Assembly: GCA_002315885.1 (NCBI GenBank)
Contig: DCIO01000132.1
Span: forward strand, 17,540-31,414
Direction of reading: 5' to 3'
DNA: 13,875 bases
From: Lentisphaeria bacterium UBA1724
GTDB lineage: Bacteria > Verrucomicrobiota > Lentisphaeria > Oligosphaerales > Oligosphaeraceae
In this document: positions 1 to 6,540 of the stretch, piece by piece
How positions within the stretch are numbered: position 1 is the stretch's first letter
Layout of the letters: each line of letters begins with the position of its first letter
The notes under the pieces: generated by a model
The model's database searches: none
What the model was told of the DNA's origin: nothing
What the model saw: only the letters and a program-made list of their open reading frames with translations
Position numbers and translations under genes: made by a program

Positions 1-140
1 GGCGTAAGCCCATGTGCGCCGTTTGCGCCGCAGGCAGTTCGCGCCACAAGAAGAGTCTTGGTGGCGAGAAGTTCCTCCCGACTTTCCATCGGGGAATATA
101 GTAACCTCATTCCTGAATTTTCCCGAACTATCTCTCATTT

Positions 141-500
141 ATGTCCTTGAGGAGTGCACATTTCAATTCGAAGACGGTGACGCTATTGGCAGCACTGGCA
201 TTCGTATTCTGTGAATTTGTGCACGTCCGCTTCCACCTTTTGGGGGAGTTGTCCACTCAAATCGTCTCCTCTGAAGCGGGGTCCTCCTACGAACTCCCAG
301 ACACGGAAATCGGTCACCAGGGCTCGGCGGACGAATCCTGCCCCCTCTGCCATGGTGCCTTCCAGGAACTCACGCCTCCCGAGGGCCCCCTTTTCTCCAA
401 CCATCTTCCCCCTTGCCTGATATTGCCAGGGGAATCCACCCCAGTCTTTCGATATGAATCCAACAGGCCCCTCCGCGGACCGCCTGCTTTCCGTTCCTAA
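141..500 (+). CDS. Small exported DUF2946-like protein beside zinc transporter
   Basis: This 119-residue protein has one hydrophobic segment near the N terminus (about residues 12-30), which acts as a signal peptide or membrane anchor. A polar region follows, then a CPLC motif at about residues 66-70, and the C terminus ends in RGPPA. That layout (short membrane segment, central C-P-x-C, terminal R-G/A-P-P) is what I remember of DUF2946-type small proteins found near metal transport genes; no search was possible. The Cys pair and nearby His residues could bind a metal ion in the envelope. It lies 205 nt upstream of the ZnuA-type gene on the same strand, so a role in zinc handling is inferred from context only. 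No good Shine-Dalgarno precedes the ATG at 141, so the start is uncertain; an internal GTG at 177 is possible but would cut into the hydrophobic segment. Confidence 0.6.
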   Translation: MSLRSAHFNSKTVTLLAALAFVFCEFVHVRFHLLGELSTQIVSSEAGSSYELPDTEIGHQGSADESCPLCHGAFQELTPPEGPLFSNHLPPCLILPGESTPVFRYESNRPLRGPPAFRS

Positions 501-528
501 ATCGCGCCGTCCCTATTGACGGCAGATG

Positions 529-551
529 ATGCCCGCAATATTCTCGGGCAT
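529..551 (+). terminator. Possible weak terminator hairpin after the DUF2946-like gene
   Basis: A perfect 7-bp inverted repeat, ATGCCCG (529-535) and CGGGCAT (545-551), encloses a 9-nt AT-rich loop. It begins 28 nt after the stop codon of the small gene and is followed by only a short T-containing tract (TTGGAATTT). It could be a weak intrinsic terminator or a structure in the leader of the zinc operon. The missing strong U-run keeps confidence low. Confidence 0.3.
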
Positions 552-694
552 TTGGAATTTCACAGACCAGAGGAAGGATACAGATCCCTTCCTCCGTGTT
601 TGGCCAAAAAGACATCCCGCCTGACGCCACCATTGGGTTCACCGTGGTTCTTCCGTCGGCAGTCGTGTCAATCTTGTGAAAATTGGAACGGAAG

Positions 695-700
695 AAAGGA
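695..700 (+). promoter_or_regulatory. Ribosome binding site deciding the ZnuA start
   Basis: AAAGGA lies 5 nt before the ATG at 706. It favours that start over the in-frame GTG at 676, which would add ten residues in front of a complete lipoprotein signal peptide. Confidence 0.7.
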
Positions 701-705
701 TTTCC

Positions 706-1716
706 ATGAAAAAGACTCCTGTATTTTTAGCTTTGCTTTTGGTTGTGTTTTCGTGCCTGGTAGGTTGCAAGCCAAACCAGGAAAGCGCCTCTCAAACCGC
801 CTCCGATGAAGCACCCAAGCTCCGCATCGTGGCCACAATTTTCCCCGCCTACGACTGGCTGCGGGAAATCCTCGGCAACCAGTCCGACAAGGTGGAATTG
901 ACACTCTTGCTGGATAACGGCGTGGATTTGCACAACTTCCAGCCAAATGCTCAGGATGTGCGAAAGATTGCCGCCTGCGATCTCTTCGTGTGCGTCGGAG
1001 GGGAATCCGATGAATGGACGGAGGATGTCCTAAAACAGCAGACCAATCCACGTCGGCGGGTAGTGAAACTCCTGGAGACATTGGGAGATGCCGCCAGGGA
1101 AGAAGTCCACGTGGAAGGCATGGAAGAAGAGCACCACGACCACGATGCGGAGGAGGAACACGAAGAGCACGAGAAGCACGAGTTAGACGAGCACGTGTGG
1201 CTTTCCCTGCGGAACGCACAGCTCCTCTGCCGCAGCCTCTGCCAGGAACTCTCCTCCCTGGATCCCACCAACGCAGCCCGTTACGAAGCCAACACCAGCG
1301 CCTACATCGCGGAACTCGCCGACCTGGACAGCCGATATTGTCAAGCCGTCGAACAGGGCACCCGACGCGTGATGCTCTTCGGAGACCGCTTCCCCTTCCG
1401 TTATCTTGCCGAGGACTACGGCCTGGAATACTATGCCGCATTCGCGGGATGCTCTGCGGAAAGCGAGGCCAGTTTCAAAACCATCACCTTCCTGGCACGA
1501 AAGGTGGACGAACTGGGATTGCCCTGCGTGCTGACGCTGGAAGGAAACCACACACGCATTGCCGAAACCATCATCGCCAACACCAAGACCAAGACCCAGC
1601 GCGTCCTCGCCATGGATTCTCTCCAGTCCACGACTCTCTCCGCCGCCCAAGCGGGTGCCACATACCTCCAGGGCATGGGGCGAAATCTGGAAGTCCTTCG
1701 TGAAGCGCTGAAGTAG
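706..1716 (+). CDS. znuA: Zinc ABC transporter substrate-binding lipoprotein, ZnuA/AdcA type
   Basis: This 336-residue cluster A-1 metal-binding protein would capture zinc (possibly manganese) outside the membrane and pass it to the permease encoded two genes downstream. It starts with a lipoprotein signal (hydrophobic residues 6-18, lipobox LVGC with Cys21). Expected ligand positions are visible: His76 in the VDLHNFQP segment and His163 in DEHVWLS, with an acidic residue at Glu279. The third family histidine is replaced by a G-D-R-F-P-F-R-Y segment (226-233), a variant I recall from Clostridia-like homologues. Between residues 134 and 163 is a loop of mostly His, Glu and Asp, typical of zinc-specific members. 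The start at 706 is set by AAAGGA upstream. Its TAG stop overlaps the ribosome site of the ATPase gene. Zinc rather than manganese is inferred from the His-rich loop. No convincing Zur box was found upstream by eye. Confidence 0.92.
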   Translation: MKKTPVFLALLLVVFSCLVGCKPNQESASQTASDEAPKLRIVATIFPAYDWLREILGNQSDKVELTLLLDNGVDLHNFQPNAQDVRKIAACDLFVCVGGESDEWTEDVLKQQTNPRRRVVKLLETLGDAAREEVHVEGMEEEHHDHDAEEEHEEHEKHELDEHVWLSLRNAQLLCRSLCQELSSLDPTNAARYEANTSAYIAELADLDSRYCQAVEQGTRRVMLFGDRFPFRYLAEDYGLEYYAAFAGCSAESEASFKTITFLARKVDELGLPCVLTLEGNHTRIAETIIANTKTKTQRVLAMDSLQSTTLSAAQAGATYLQGMGRNLEVLREALK

Positions 1717-1725
1717 GAGACCGCC

Positions 1726-2430
1726 ATGCCACTGCTGGAATGTATTGACCTGGCGCCTGGCTACGGCGCAAATGCCGTATGCCCGCCACTTTCCTTCTCC
1801 GTAGAACCAGGAGACTACCTCTGCGTGCTGGGAGAAAATGGCTCGGGAAAAAGCACCCTGATGCGGACAATCCTGGGACTGCAGAAGCCCGTCGCGGGAG
1901 AAGTCCGTCTGGGGGATGGCTTCCTCCCCAACCAAATCGGCTATCTGCCACAGCAGACCGCCATCCAGAAGGACTTCCCCGCATCCGTCATGGAAGTGGT
2001 GCTCTCGGGATGCCAGGGAAAGCACTTCTTCCAGCCATTCTACACCAAAGCACAGAAGGAAATGGCCCAAAAACAACTCCAGCGGCTGGATGCACTGGGG
2101 TTGTCACGAAAATGCTATCGGGAACTCTCGGGTGGACAACAGCAGCGGGTGCTGCTGGCACGGGCACTCTGCGCTACGGAAAAACTACTGTTACTGGACG
2201 AACCAGTGTCGGGATTGGATCCGCAGGCCACCCAGGCGATGTATGACCGCATCCGGGACCTCAATCGACAGCAGGGACTGGCAATTATCATGATTTCTCA
2301 TGACATCCCCAGCGCCCTGCGGGACGCCACACGGATACTCCGTCTGGGAAACCACCCCTTCCTGGGCGACGTGGAAGAAGCACGGAAGACCTTCCTGACA
2401 GAAGCACCAAAGGGAGGTGAAGAGGCATGA
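1726..2430 (+). CDS. znuC: Zinc ABC transporter ATP-binding protein, ZnuC type
   Basis: This 234-residue cytoplasmic ATPase powers metal import. All nucleotide-binding motifs are present and intact: Walker A GENGSGKST (36-44), Q-loop around YLPQQ (73-77), signature LSGGQQQR (134-141), Walker B LLLLDEP (154-160) and the H-loop histidine in MISHD (His192). The length is normal for the family. The ribosome site AGGAG (1715-1719) overlaps the stop codon of the substrate-binding protein gene, with 6 nt to the ATG. The 3' end overlaps the permease start by 4 nt (ATGA), which indicates translational coupling. Neighbours make zinc the most likely substrate. Confidence 0.93.
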   Translation: MPLLECIDLAPGYGANAVCPPLSFSVEPGDYLCVLGENGSGKSTLMRTILGLQKPVAGEVRLGDGFLPNQIGYLPQQTAIQKDFPASVMEVVLSGCQGKHFFQPFYTKAQKEMAQKQLQRLDALGLSRKCYRELSGGQQQRVLLARALCATEKLLLLDEPVSGLDPQATQAMYDRIRDLNRQQGLAIIMISHDIPSALRDATRILRLGNHPFLGDVEEARKTFLTEAPKGGEEA

Positions 2431-3272
2431 GCGAAATCATCAAGAATCTCCTGGATTACCTCCAGTTCCCATTCGTGCAATACGCATTGATTGCGGGGAC
2501 GCTCATCGCACTGTGCTCATCCCTCCTGGGCGTCACACTGGTGCTGAAACGATACTCACTCATCGGAGATGGACTCTCCCATGTGGCATTCTGCGCCATG
2601 GCATGCGCACTCCCGCTGCACATGACCAACGATATGCCCCTCACACTACTCCTGACCATCGCATGCGCAGTCCTGCTGCTCCGTTCGGGACGAAATACGC
2701 GCTTCACGGGTGATGCCGCAGTGGCAATGATTTCCGTGGCGTCTCTGGCACTGGGCTATCTCATCATCAACCTGTGCGCATCATCCGCCAATGTCTCCGC
2801 AGATGTCTGCAGCACGCTCTTCGGCTCCACATCCATCCTGACACTCACGCCCGTCAAAGTCTGGCTGTGCGTGGCGCTCTCGGTGGTGGTAGTGACCTTC
2901 TTTGTGCTCTTCTACCACAAAATCTTCGCCGTGGTCTTTGACGAGGAGTTTGCCAGGGCCACTGGCGTGCGCGTGGAGATGTACAACCTGCTTCTGGCTA
3001 TCGTCATCGCGGTGGTCATCGTCCTGGCCATGAATCTGGTGGGCTCACTCTTGATTTCCGCGCTGGTGGTCTTCCCTGCCCTCTCGGCTTTGCGTGTCTA
3101 CAAGAGCTTCCTCTCCGTGACCATCTGCTCCGTCGTCGTCTCGGTGCTGGGAACCCTCCTGGGCATCATCATCTCCATCCTGTCAGGGACACCCGTTGGC
3201 GTAACCATCGTGGCGGTGGACCTGGCCGTATTCATCCTCTTCTGCATTATCGGCGCATGCAAAGGAAAATAA
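2427..3272 (+). CDS. znuB: Zinc ABC transporter permease, ABC-3 family, ZnuB type
   Basis: This 281-residue inner-membrane permease has many hydrophobic segments spread over its whole length, as in the ABC-3 family (usually eight or nine helices). Family hallmarks are SLIGDGLSHVAF (44-55), FDEEFARATG (171-180, the coupling region that contacts the ATPase) and NLVGSLLISALVVFPALSA (203-221). A nearly complete Shine-Dalgarno, GGAGGTGA (2413-2420), sits 6 nt before the ATG, so this subunit is probably translated strongly as well as being coupled to the ATPase by the 4-nt overlap. The next gene starts 4 nt after its stop. Confidence 0.93.
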   Translation: MSEIIKNLLDYLQFPFVQYALIAGTLIALCSSLLGVTLVLKRYSLIGDGLSHVAFCAMACALPLHMTNDMPLTLLLTIACAVLLLRSGRNTRFTGDAAVAMISVASLALGYLIINLCASSANVSADVCSTLFGSTSILTLTPVKVWLCVALSVVVVTFFVLFYHKIFAVVFDEEFARATGVRVEMYNLLLAIVIAVVIVLAMNLVGSLLISALVVFPALSALRVYKSFLSVTICSVVVSVLGTLLGIIISILSGTPVGVTIVAVDLAVFILFCIIGACKGK

Positions 3273-3276
3273 TTCC

Positions 3277-3777
3277 ATGAAAACACTACAGTATATCCTG
3301 TTCCTTTCGTTGATTGCACTCCTCCTGGCAAGCTGCGGGGGGGCCCCACAAAAGTCCACCACAGCCAACGATACCAATACCCCCGCCGCAGAAGTGGACA
3401 TGACCACCATGTCCAAGACGATGGTCTATTCGGAAATCAATTTCATGCGCTCCAACCCCGAACGATACATGGGCAAAACCATCCGCGTGGAGGGCATCAT
3501 GGAATACAATCCACTCCTGCACAGGAGATACTGCGTAATTGCCGATGCCACCGCGTGCTGCTCCGTCCAACTGGAATTCGTCCTGAAAGGCGACCACAGC
3601 CATCCTTTCCTCAATGCACTGGACAGCCAAAACATGCAACTGCCAGGCGCAAATGAAATCACCCCGCAACCCGATCCCCAAAATGGCTCCAAAATCGTCA
3701 TCCAGGGATACTTCCAGACTTTCCAGGAACGGGAAAAACAATCCGTCATCTTGACCGACGCGCTCTATTGCCATTGA
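3277..3777 (+). CDS. Small lipoprotein of a zinc-transporter-associated family
   Basis: This 166-residue protein has a lipoprotein signal (hydrophobic residues 6-17, lipobox LLASC with Cys20) and a short Ser/Thr/Asn/Ala-rich linker. The rest is a compact domain of alternating beta-type segments (GKTIRVEG, YCVIADATACC, QLEFVLKGDHSHP, KIVIQGYFQTF), which suggests an OB-like barrel. I remember short lipoproteins carrying the same D-A-T-A-C-C and E-F-V-L-x-G-D segments beside zinc ABC transporters of Clostridia; no established function is known to me. Cys86, Cys94-Cys95, His107, His109 and Cys165-His166 could bind metal, as on the surface-exposed partner of a zinc importer. It begins 4 nt after the permease gene with AGGA (3263-3266) upstream, so it belongs to the same operon. 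Confidence 0.75.
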   Translation: MKTLQYILFLSLIALLLASCGGAPQKSTTANDTNTPAAEVDMTTMSKTMVYSEINFMRSNPERYMGKTIRVEGIMEYNPLLHRRYCVIADATACCSVQLEFVLKGDHSHPFLNALDSQNMQLPGANEITPQPDPQNGSKIVIQGYFQTFQEREKQSVILTDALYCH

Positions 3778-3795
3778 ACCCACTTTTTATCCTCT

Positions 3796-5484
3796 ATGAA
3801 CAATTCTCTCAACCGCATCCTGCTAGTCATCCCGACTGTCATCCTGGCATTTTCACTCGTTGCGGAGGATGCCTGGCGCCCAAACGCACCCATTTCGGGA
3901 GAATATGACAAAGCCCTGGCAGTGAAATGCCACAACGGCACCTTTGTGGGCAAGGAAGTGAATGGGTGCATCCAATGGCTGGGCGTCCCCTTCGCCATTC
4001 CGCCAGTGGGAGATTTGCGTTGGAGCGCCCCCAAGCTCGCCCTGGAGGGCGATGGCGTTTTCGAGGCATACGACTTCGGTCCCATGGCAATCCAGTCCCC
4101 GGCGCCCTCCAACAACCGCATTCCCGAAAGCGAGGACTGCCTGACTCTGAATATCTTCAAGCGATGCGATGCCCCCACCGACAAGAAGCTCCCCGTCATG
4201 GTATGGGTCCATGGCGGCGGCTTCAATTCAGGCGCCCCGTCGGAGGATTTGTTTGACGGCACGCGCTTCCTCTATGACCAGCCGGAAATCCTCTTTGTCT
4301 CGGTTACCTACCGCATGGGGCCCCTGGGATTCCTGGATTTAAGCCAAGTTCAGGGCGCGGAAGAATACCCCTATGCCGCAAATCTGGGACTACTGGACCA
4401 GGCATGCGCACTGCAGTGGGTCAAGAAGAATATCGGCGCTTTCGGAGGCGATCCGGAGAATGTCACCGTCTTCGGCGAGTCCGCTGGTGCGGTCTGCGTC
4501 TCATTCCTGCCACTGGTCCAGGAAGCCAAGGGCACTTTCCAAAAGGTCATCATCGAAAGCGGCAGCGTCGCCATCTCGAATTCACTGGCATTCTCCCAGG
4601 ACATCACCCGGCAATTCATGAAAGCCGCCGGAGTGGAGGATTTTGACGGCATGCGGAAATTGACCGTGAATGAAATCCACCAGGCATATCTCCAGACCAC
4701 ACACATGACCCTCCCCACCAGAGATGGCATCGTCGTCCCCGCGGAGCCCATGGAGGCCTATCGTCAAGGCAAGGCGGAGAATGTGACCATGATGCTTGGC
4801 ACAAATGCCGAAGAGGATAACATCCAGTTGTTCTTTGCCCCCACACCCGAAAAGACCGCCTCCATAATCCTGCTGGACTGGTCCTCCTTCGTGGCCGCAA
4901 ATGAAATCACCCTCGAGGATTGGAAGAATGTCCGTGAATTCCTCGCTCCGTCATTCCGTCCCGAGCTCAAATCCTGGCAGAAACTCCTGCAAATCCGAAC
5001 GGAGCTCTTCTTCCGCCTCCCCGCACTGCAGCAGGCCCTGGCACACACGGCTTCCGGCGCCACAGTCTATACATACTTCTGGAATCAGCCCCCCAAAGGC
5101 ACCCCGCCAATCATAGGGGCATTCCACGGCTGCGAACTCTACTACATCTTCAATGCACCCGCAGTCTTCCGACCACTGCCCGCACTCTTGGCTGAGACCC
5201 CAGGAATGACGCCCTGCGAACACAACCCCGCTCTCCAGACCGAAGCACGAAAAATGTGGTTCGCTTTCGCAAAATCCGGAAATCCCAGTGCCGAAACACA
5301 CCCCTGGACGCCATACGACCCCGAAAAACGCATGACCATGGTCTTCGGACCCGATATCAAACTCCTCAGCGATCCACGGGGCGAACAACGAAAATTCCTG
5401 GAACCTCTGACAAAATACACCTGGGAAACCACAAACTCCTACGGCGGCATCATCGACTTCTGGCTCAATACACACAAAGATTGA
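3796..5484 (+). CDS. Secreted type B carboxylesterase
   Basis: This 562-residue alpha/beta-hydrolase matches the type B carboxylesterase/para-nitrobenzyl esterase family in length and motifs. Residues 1-22 form a signal peptide, so it acts in the periplasm or outside the cell. The oxyanion-hole segment is HGGGFNSG (139-146), the nucleophile elbow is GESAGA (227-232, Ser229), the acid is probably Glu340 in LGTNAEED, and His444 in AFHGCEL completes the triad. The segment ESEDCLTLNIF (111-121) is also typical. The natural ester is unknown; a role in removing acyl groups from glycans is possible but unproven. It starts 18 nt after the lipoprotein gene and ends the zinc cluster, yet no metal-binding role is apparent. 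There is no clear Shine-Dalgarno, so translation may depend on the gene upstream. No strong terminator follows the stop. Confidence 0.9.
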   Translation: MNNSLNRILLVIPTVILAFSLVAEDAWRPNAPISGEYDKALAVKCHNGTFVGKEVNGCIQWLGVPFAIPPVGDLRWSAPKLALEGDGVFEAYDFGPMAIQSPAPSNNRIPESEDCLTLNIFKRCDAPTDKKLPVMVWVHGGGFNSGAPSEDLFDGTRFLYDQPEILFVSVTYRMGPLGFLDLSQVQGAEEYPYAANLGLLDQACALQWVKKNIGAFGGDPENVTVFGESAGAVCVSFLPLVQEAKGTFQKVIIESGSVAISNSLAFSQDITRQFMKAAGVEDFDGMRKLTVNEIHQAYLQTTHMTLPTRDGIVVPAEPMEAYRQGKAENVTMMLGTNAEEDNIQLFFAPTPEKTASIILLDWSSFVAANEITLEDWKNVREFLAPSFRPELKSWQKLLQIRTELFFRLPALQQALAHTASGATVYTYFWNQPPKGTPPIIGAFHGCELYYIFNAPAVFRPLPALLAETPGMTPCEHNPALQTEARKMWFAFAKSGNPSAETHPWTPYDPEKRMTMVFGPDIKLLSDPRGEQRKFLEPLTKYTWETTNSYGGIIDFWLNTHKD

Positions 5485-5511
5485 CCCGACCAAAAGCTAC
5501 CGACCTCCCCT

Positions 5512-5545
5512 GTCGTGTGCCCGAAGCGAGAGCTTCGAGGGAAGC
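5512..5545. repeat. 34-nt hairpin repeat, copy 1
   Basis: This segment matches 5907-5940 at 31 of 34 positions, and all three differences are C here and T there. It contains a perfect 6-bp stem (5522-5527 with 5532-5537) capped by GAGA, plus an outer C-G pair across a mismatch. It lies just beyond the stop codon of the minus-strand DUF1667-like gene, so on that strand it could act in transcript 3'-end formation, although no U-run follows. Confidence 0.75.
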
Positions 5546-5548
5546 CAG

Positions 5549-5722
5549 TCACCCCGATTTCCGAAGAGACTTCACCACCTGCGACAACGCAAAACTCTCG
5601 CCCGTCGGACACTTGTTGCCACCTAGACAGATTGCACTGCCCTCCCGAATTGCCACGATAACCTCGCACTCGTTTTCGCAACCCAAACAAACTACAGTTG
5701 CTTCCTTGTCACCGTTGACCAT
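5549..5722 (-). CDS. Mini DUF1667-like Cys-motif protein
   Basis: This 57-residue protein carries C-x2-C-x3-C (Cys12, Cys15, Cys19), then a short variable stretch with Cys32, then G-N-K-C-P-T-G-E-S-F-A (Cys38). The spacing and the closing G-N-x-C-x-x-G-E segment closely resemble the N-terminal half of DUF1667 proteins, which are usually about twice this length and found beside FAD-dependent glycerol-3-phosphate dehydrogenase-like oxidoreductases. The four family cysteines suggest a bound metal or iron-sulfur site. No oxidoreductase gene is nearby. The frame stays open upstream to an ATG at 5803, but I chose the ATG at 5722 because family similarity starts there and GGAG lies 13 nt upstream. 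Function is unknown. It may be a stand-alone reduced member or a remnant; it stands alone, bracketed by the 34-nt repeat. Confidence 0.55.
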   Translation of the reverse strand: MVNGDKEATVVCLGCENECEVIVAIREGSAICLGGNKCPTGESFALSQVVKSLRKSG

Positions 5723-5906
5723 TGTATTCAATTCACTCCGTTTTTGATAAATCAACCCAGCGGATAACGTATCCCACAACTCCCGATTTTCCTCACGATT
5801 CAACCCCGAAAATGAAAGCCACCGCCGAGAAGATACCCACGGCGTCCAAGCCGCGCCCCCCCTCCCTCACACACTAACGCTCGAGAAGAAACAGCAAGGT
5901 AAAGCA

Positions 5907-5940
5907 GTTGTGTGCTCGAAGCGAGAGCTTTGAGGGAAGC
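5907..5940. repeat. 34-nt hairpin repeat, copy 2
   Basis: Compared with copy 1, one C-to-T change turns a C-A mismatch into a T-A pair and another turns a G-C pair into G-T. As + strand RNA the stem becomes a full 8 bp (5915-5922 with 5927-5934, one G-U pair) around the GAGA loop. The third change is outside the stem. It is directly followed by another hairpin. Confidence 0.75.
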
Positions 5941-5950
5941 GCAAGCTTCC
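5935..5950 (+). other. GNRA-capped hairpin next to repeat copy 2
   Basis: GGAAGC (5935-5940) pairs perfectly with GCTTCC (5945-5950) around a GCAA tetraloop. It abuts the preceding GAGA hairpin with no spacer, so both stems could stack end to end in an RNA. The start of this hairpin is shared with the repeat, but copy 1 lacks the second arm. Confidence 0.5.
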
Positions 5951-6042
5951 AGGCGTTCGCCGTCGCGCCGTGGCTCCTTCATCTCGAATGTAGGTAATGC
6001 CCGTCGGACAAAACAATAGAAGCCCTGCCAACGAGTTTTCCC

Positions 6043-6110
6043 GGAGGGGCTTTATCGGCTACGCCGAAACATCCCCTACGGGGAAAATCTACAGCGCCCC
6101 TCCTTTTTTT
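6043..6110 (+). terminator. Branched intrinsic-terminator-like structure with T7 tail
   Basis: An 8-bp outer stem, GGAGGGGC (6043-6050) with GCCCCTCC (6096-6103), is directly followed by seven T residues (6104-6110). Inside it are two perfect 5-bp hairpins with the same TAC loop: TCGGC/GCCGA (6055-6067) and TCCCC/GGGGA (6072-6084). The strand direction is set by the T-run. It could end + strand transcripts reaching this point, either read-through from the esterase operon or a separate small RNA. As a terminator it is unusually elaborate. Confidence 0.55.
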
Positions 6111-6149
6111 ATGAATCGTCGATGGACTTTCGTTCTTAATTCCGCATTC

Positions 6150-6162
6150 CCTATTCCTAATT
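6150..6162 (-). repeat. AATTAGGAATAGG motif at the end of the DUF1805 gene
   Basis: Read on the minus strand, AATTAGGAATAGG supplies the last codon (AAT, Asn) and stop (TAG) of the DUF1805 gene. The same 13-mer occurs in the array that ends the last gene of the window (13785-13797), in the same orientation relative to transcription. Confidence 0.7.
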
Positions 6163-6441
6163 GAGCAGAAGCAGTGCGTCTTTTCCGGTCATTCCGGGAG
6201 TGATGCCGAGGGCGGTGGCGGCGGTGGAGACCTTTGCGACTTTTGCGGAGAGCATATCTTCGTAGGAGGACACGCCCGTCACAATCGCCAATGCGTGGCC
6301 GAATTTTTCTGCGGCATCCAGGGAGAGATAGCCGCATCCCAGCATGCCCTTGCTACCCTGTATCAGGAGCAAATTGATATTGCCGGGCAAGCCAATGCAC
6401 TCGCCCTGAAAGCACTTTCCTTCGATAACAAGACGTTCCAT
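6157..6441 (-). CDS. DUF1805 (YunC-like) protein
   Basis: This 94-residue soluble protein matches the DUF1805 family, whose best-known member is Bacillus YunC, in length and motifs. Visible are the segments NLLLIQGSKGMLGCGYL (about 23-39), a central alternating helix-strand region with AIVTGVSSYEDML (52-64), and the C-terminal GITPGMTGKDALLLL (79-93). The family has no established function; YunC lies among purine/uric acid catabolism genes in Bacillus, but nothing here supports that link. No signal peptide is seen, so it is cytoplasmic. GGGAGA (minus strand, 6456-6451) lies 9 nt before the ATG. A CATAAT hexamer on the minus strand (6467-6462) may be its -10 element, though no good -35 matches. 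The gene is divergent from the DUF1549 operon and stands alone. Confidence 0.85.
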   Translation of the reverse strand: MERLVIEGKCFQGECIGLPGNINLLLIQGSKGMLGCGYLSLDAAEKFGHALAIVTGVSSYEDMLSAKVAKVSTAATALGITPGMTGKDALLLLN

Positions 6442-6540
6442 TAGGATTACTCTCCCACTGAATTATGTTGGTTCCGTTGAGGGGCCTCGATTTGACCTGG
6501 AAATAATATATCCCGCCAGGCTGTGCTTTGGGGAGGGATG

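Larger units (their letters stand above)
5723..6156. other. Non-coding spacer rich in hairpins
   Basis: I see no credible gene in this stretch; its short open frames lack family features. It contains a TTGAT-AA-ATCAA palindrome (5744-5755), a C7 run (5856-5862), the second copy of the 34-nt hairpin repeat (5907-5940), a second GNRA-capped hairpin (5935-5950) and a branched terminator-like structure (6043-6110). A 12-nt string, GCCCGTCGGACA, at 5999-6010 also occurs inside the DUF1667-like gene (5600-5611), at nearly the same distance that separates the hairpin repeats. The last bases carry a repeat motif at the end of the DUF1805 gene. Confidence 0.6.

Noticed and set aside
1..101. Tail of an upstream gene, possibly with a C-x2-C motif (frame ending in the TAG at 99-101)
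   Set aside because: Several frames are open to the window edge and none gives a recognisable protein end.
97..102. TATAGT as a -10 promoter element for the DUF2946-like gene
   Set aside because: The hexamer is good but no -35 element occurs at 16-18 nt, so it was not listed as a promoter.
501..705. A Zur operator upstream of the zinc transporter genes
   Set aside because: No AT-rich palindrome resembling a Zur box was found by eye here or in bases 1-140.
5744..5755. TTGAT-AA-ATCAA palindrome resembling an FNR/CRP-type site
   Set aside because: The half-sites are separated by 2 nt instead of the 4 nt of FNR boxes, and it sits too close to the small gene to judge as an operator.
5512..5940. 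Integron cassette with attC sites around the DUF1667-like gene
   Set aside because: The repeats lack the RYYYAAC/GTTRRRY core pairs and paired inner boxes of attC sites, and no integrase is present.
5907..6110. A known RNA class (tmRNA, SRP RNA, RNase P RNA, 6S RNA or a cyclic di-GMP/cobalamin riboswitch)
   Set aside because: None of the conserved core sequences of these RNAs could be found on either strand, so only an unnamed structured region is claimed.
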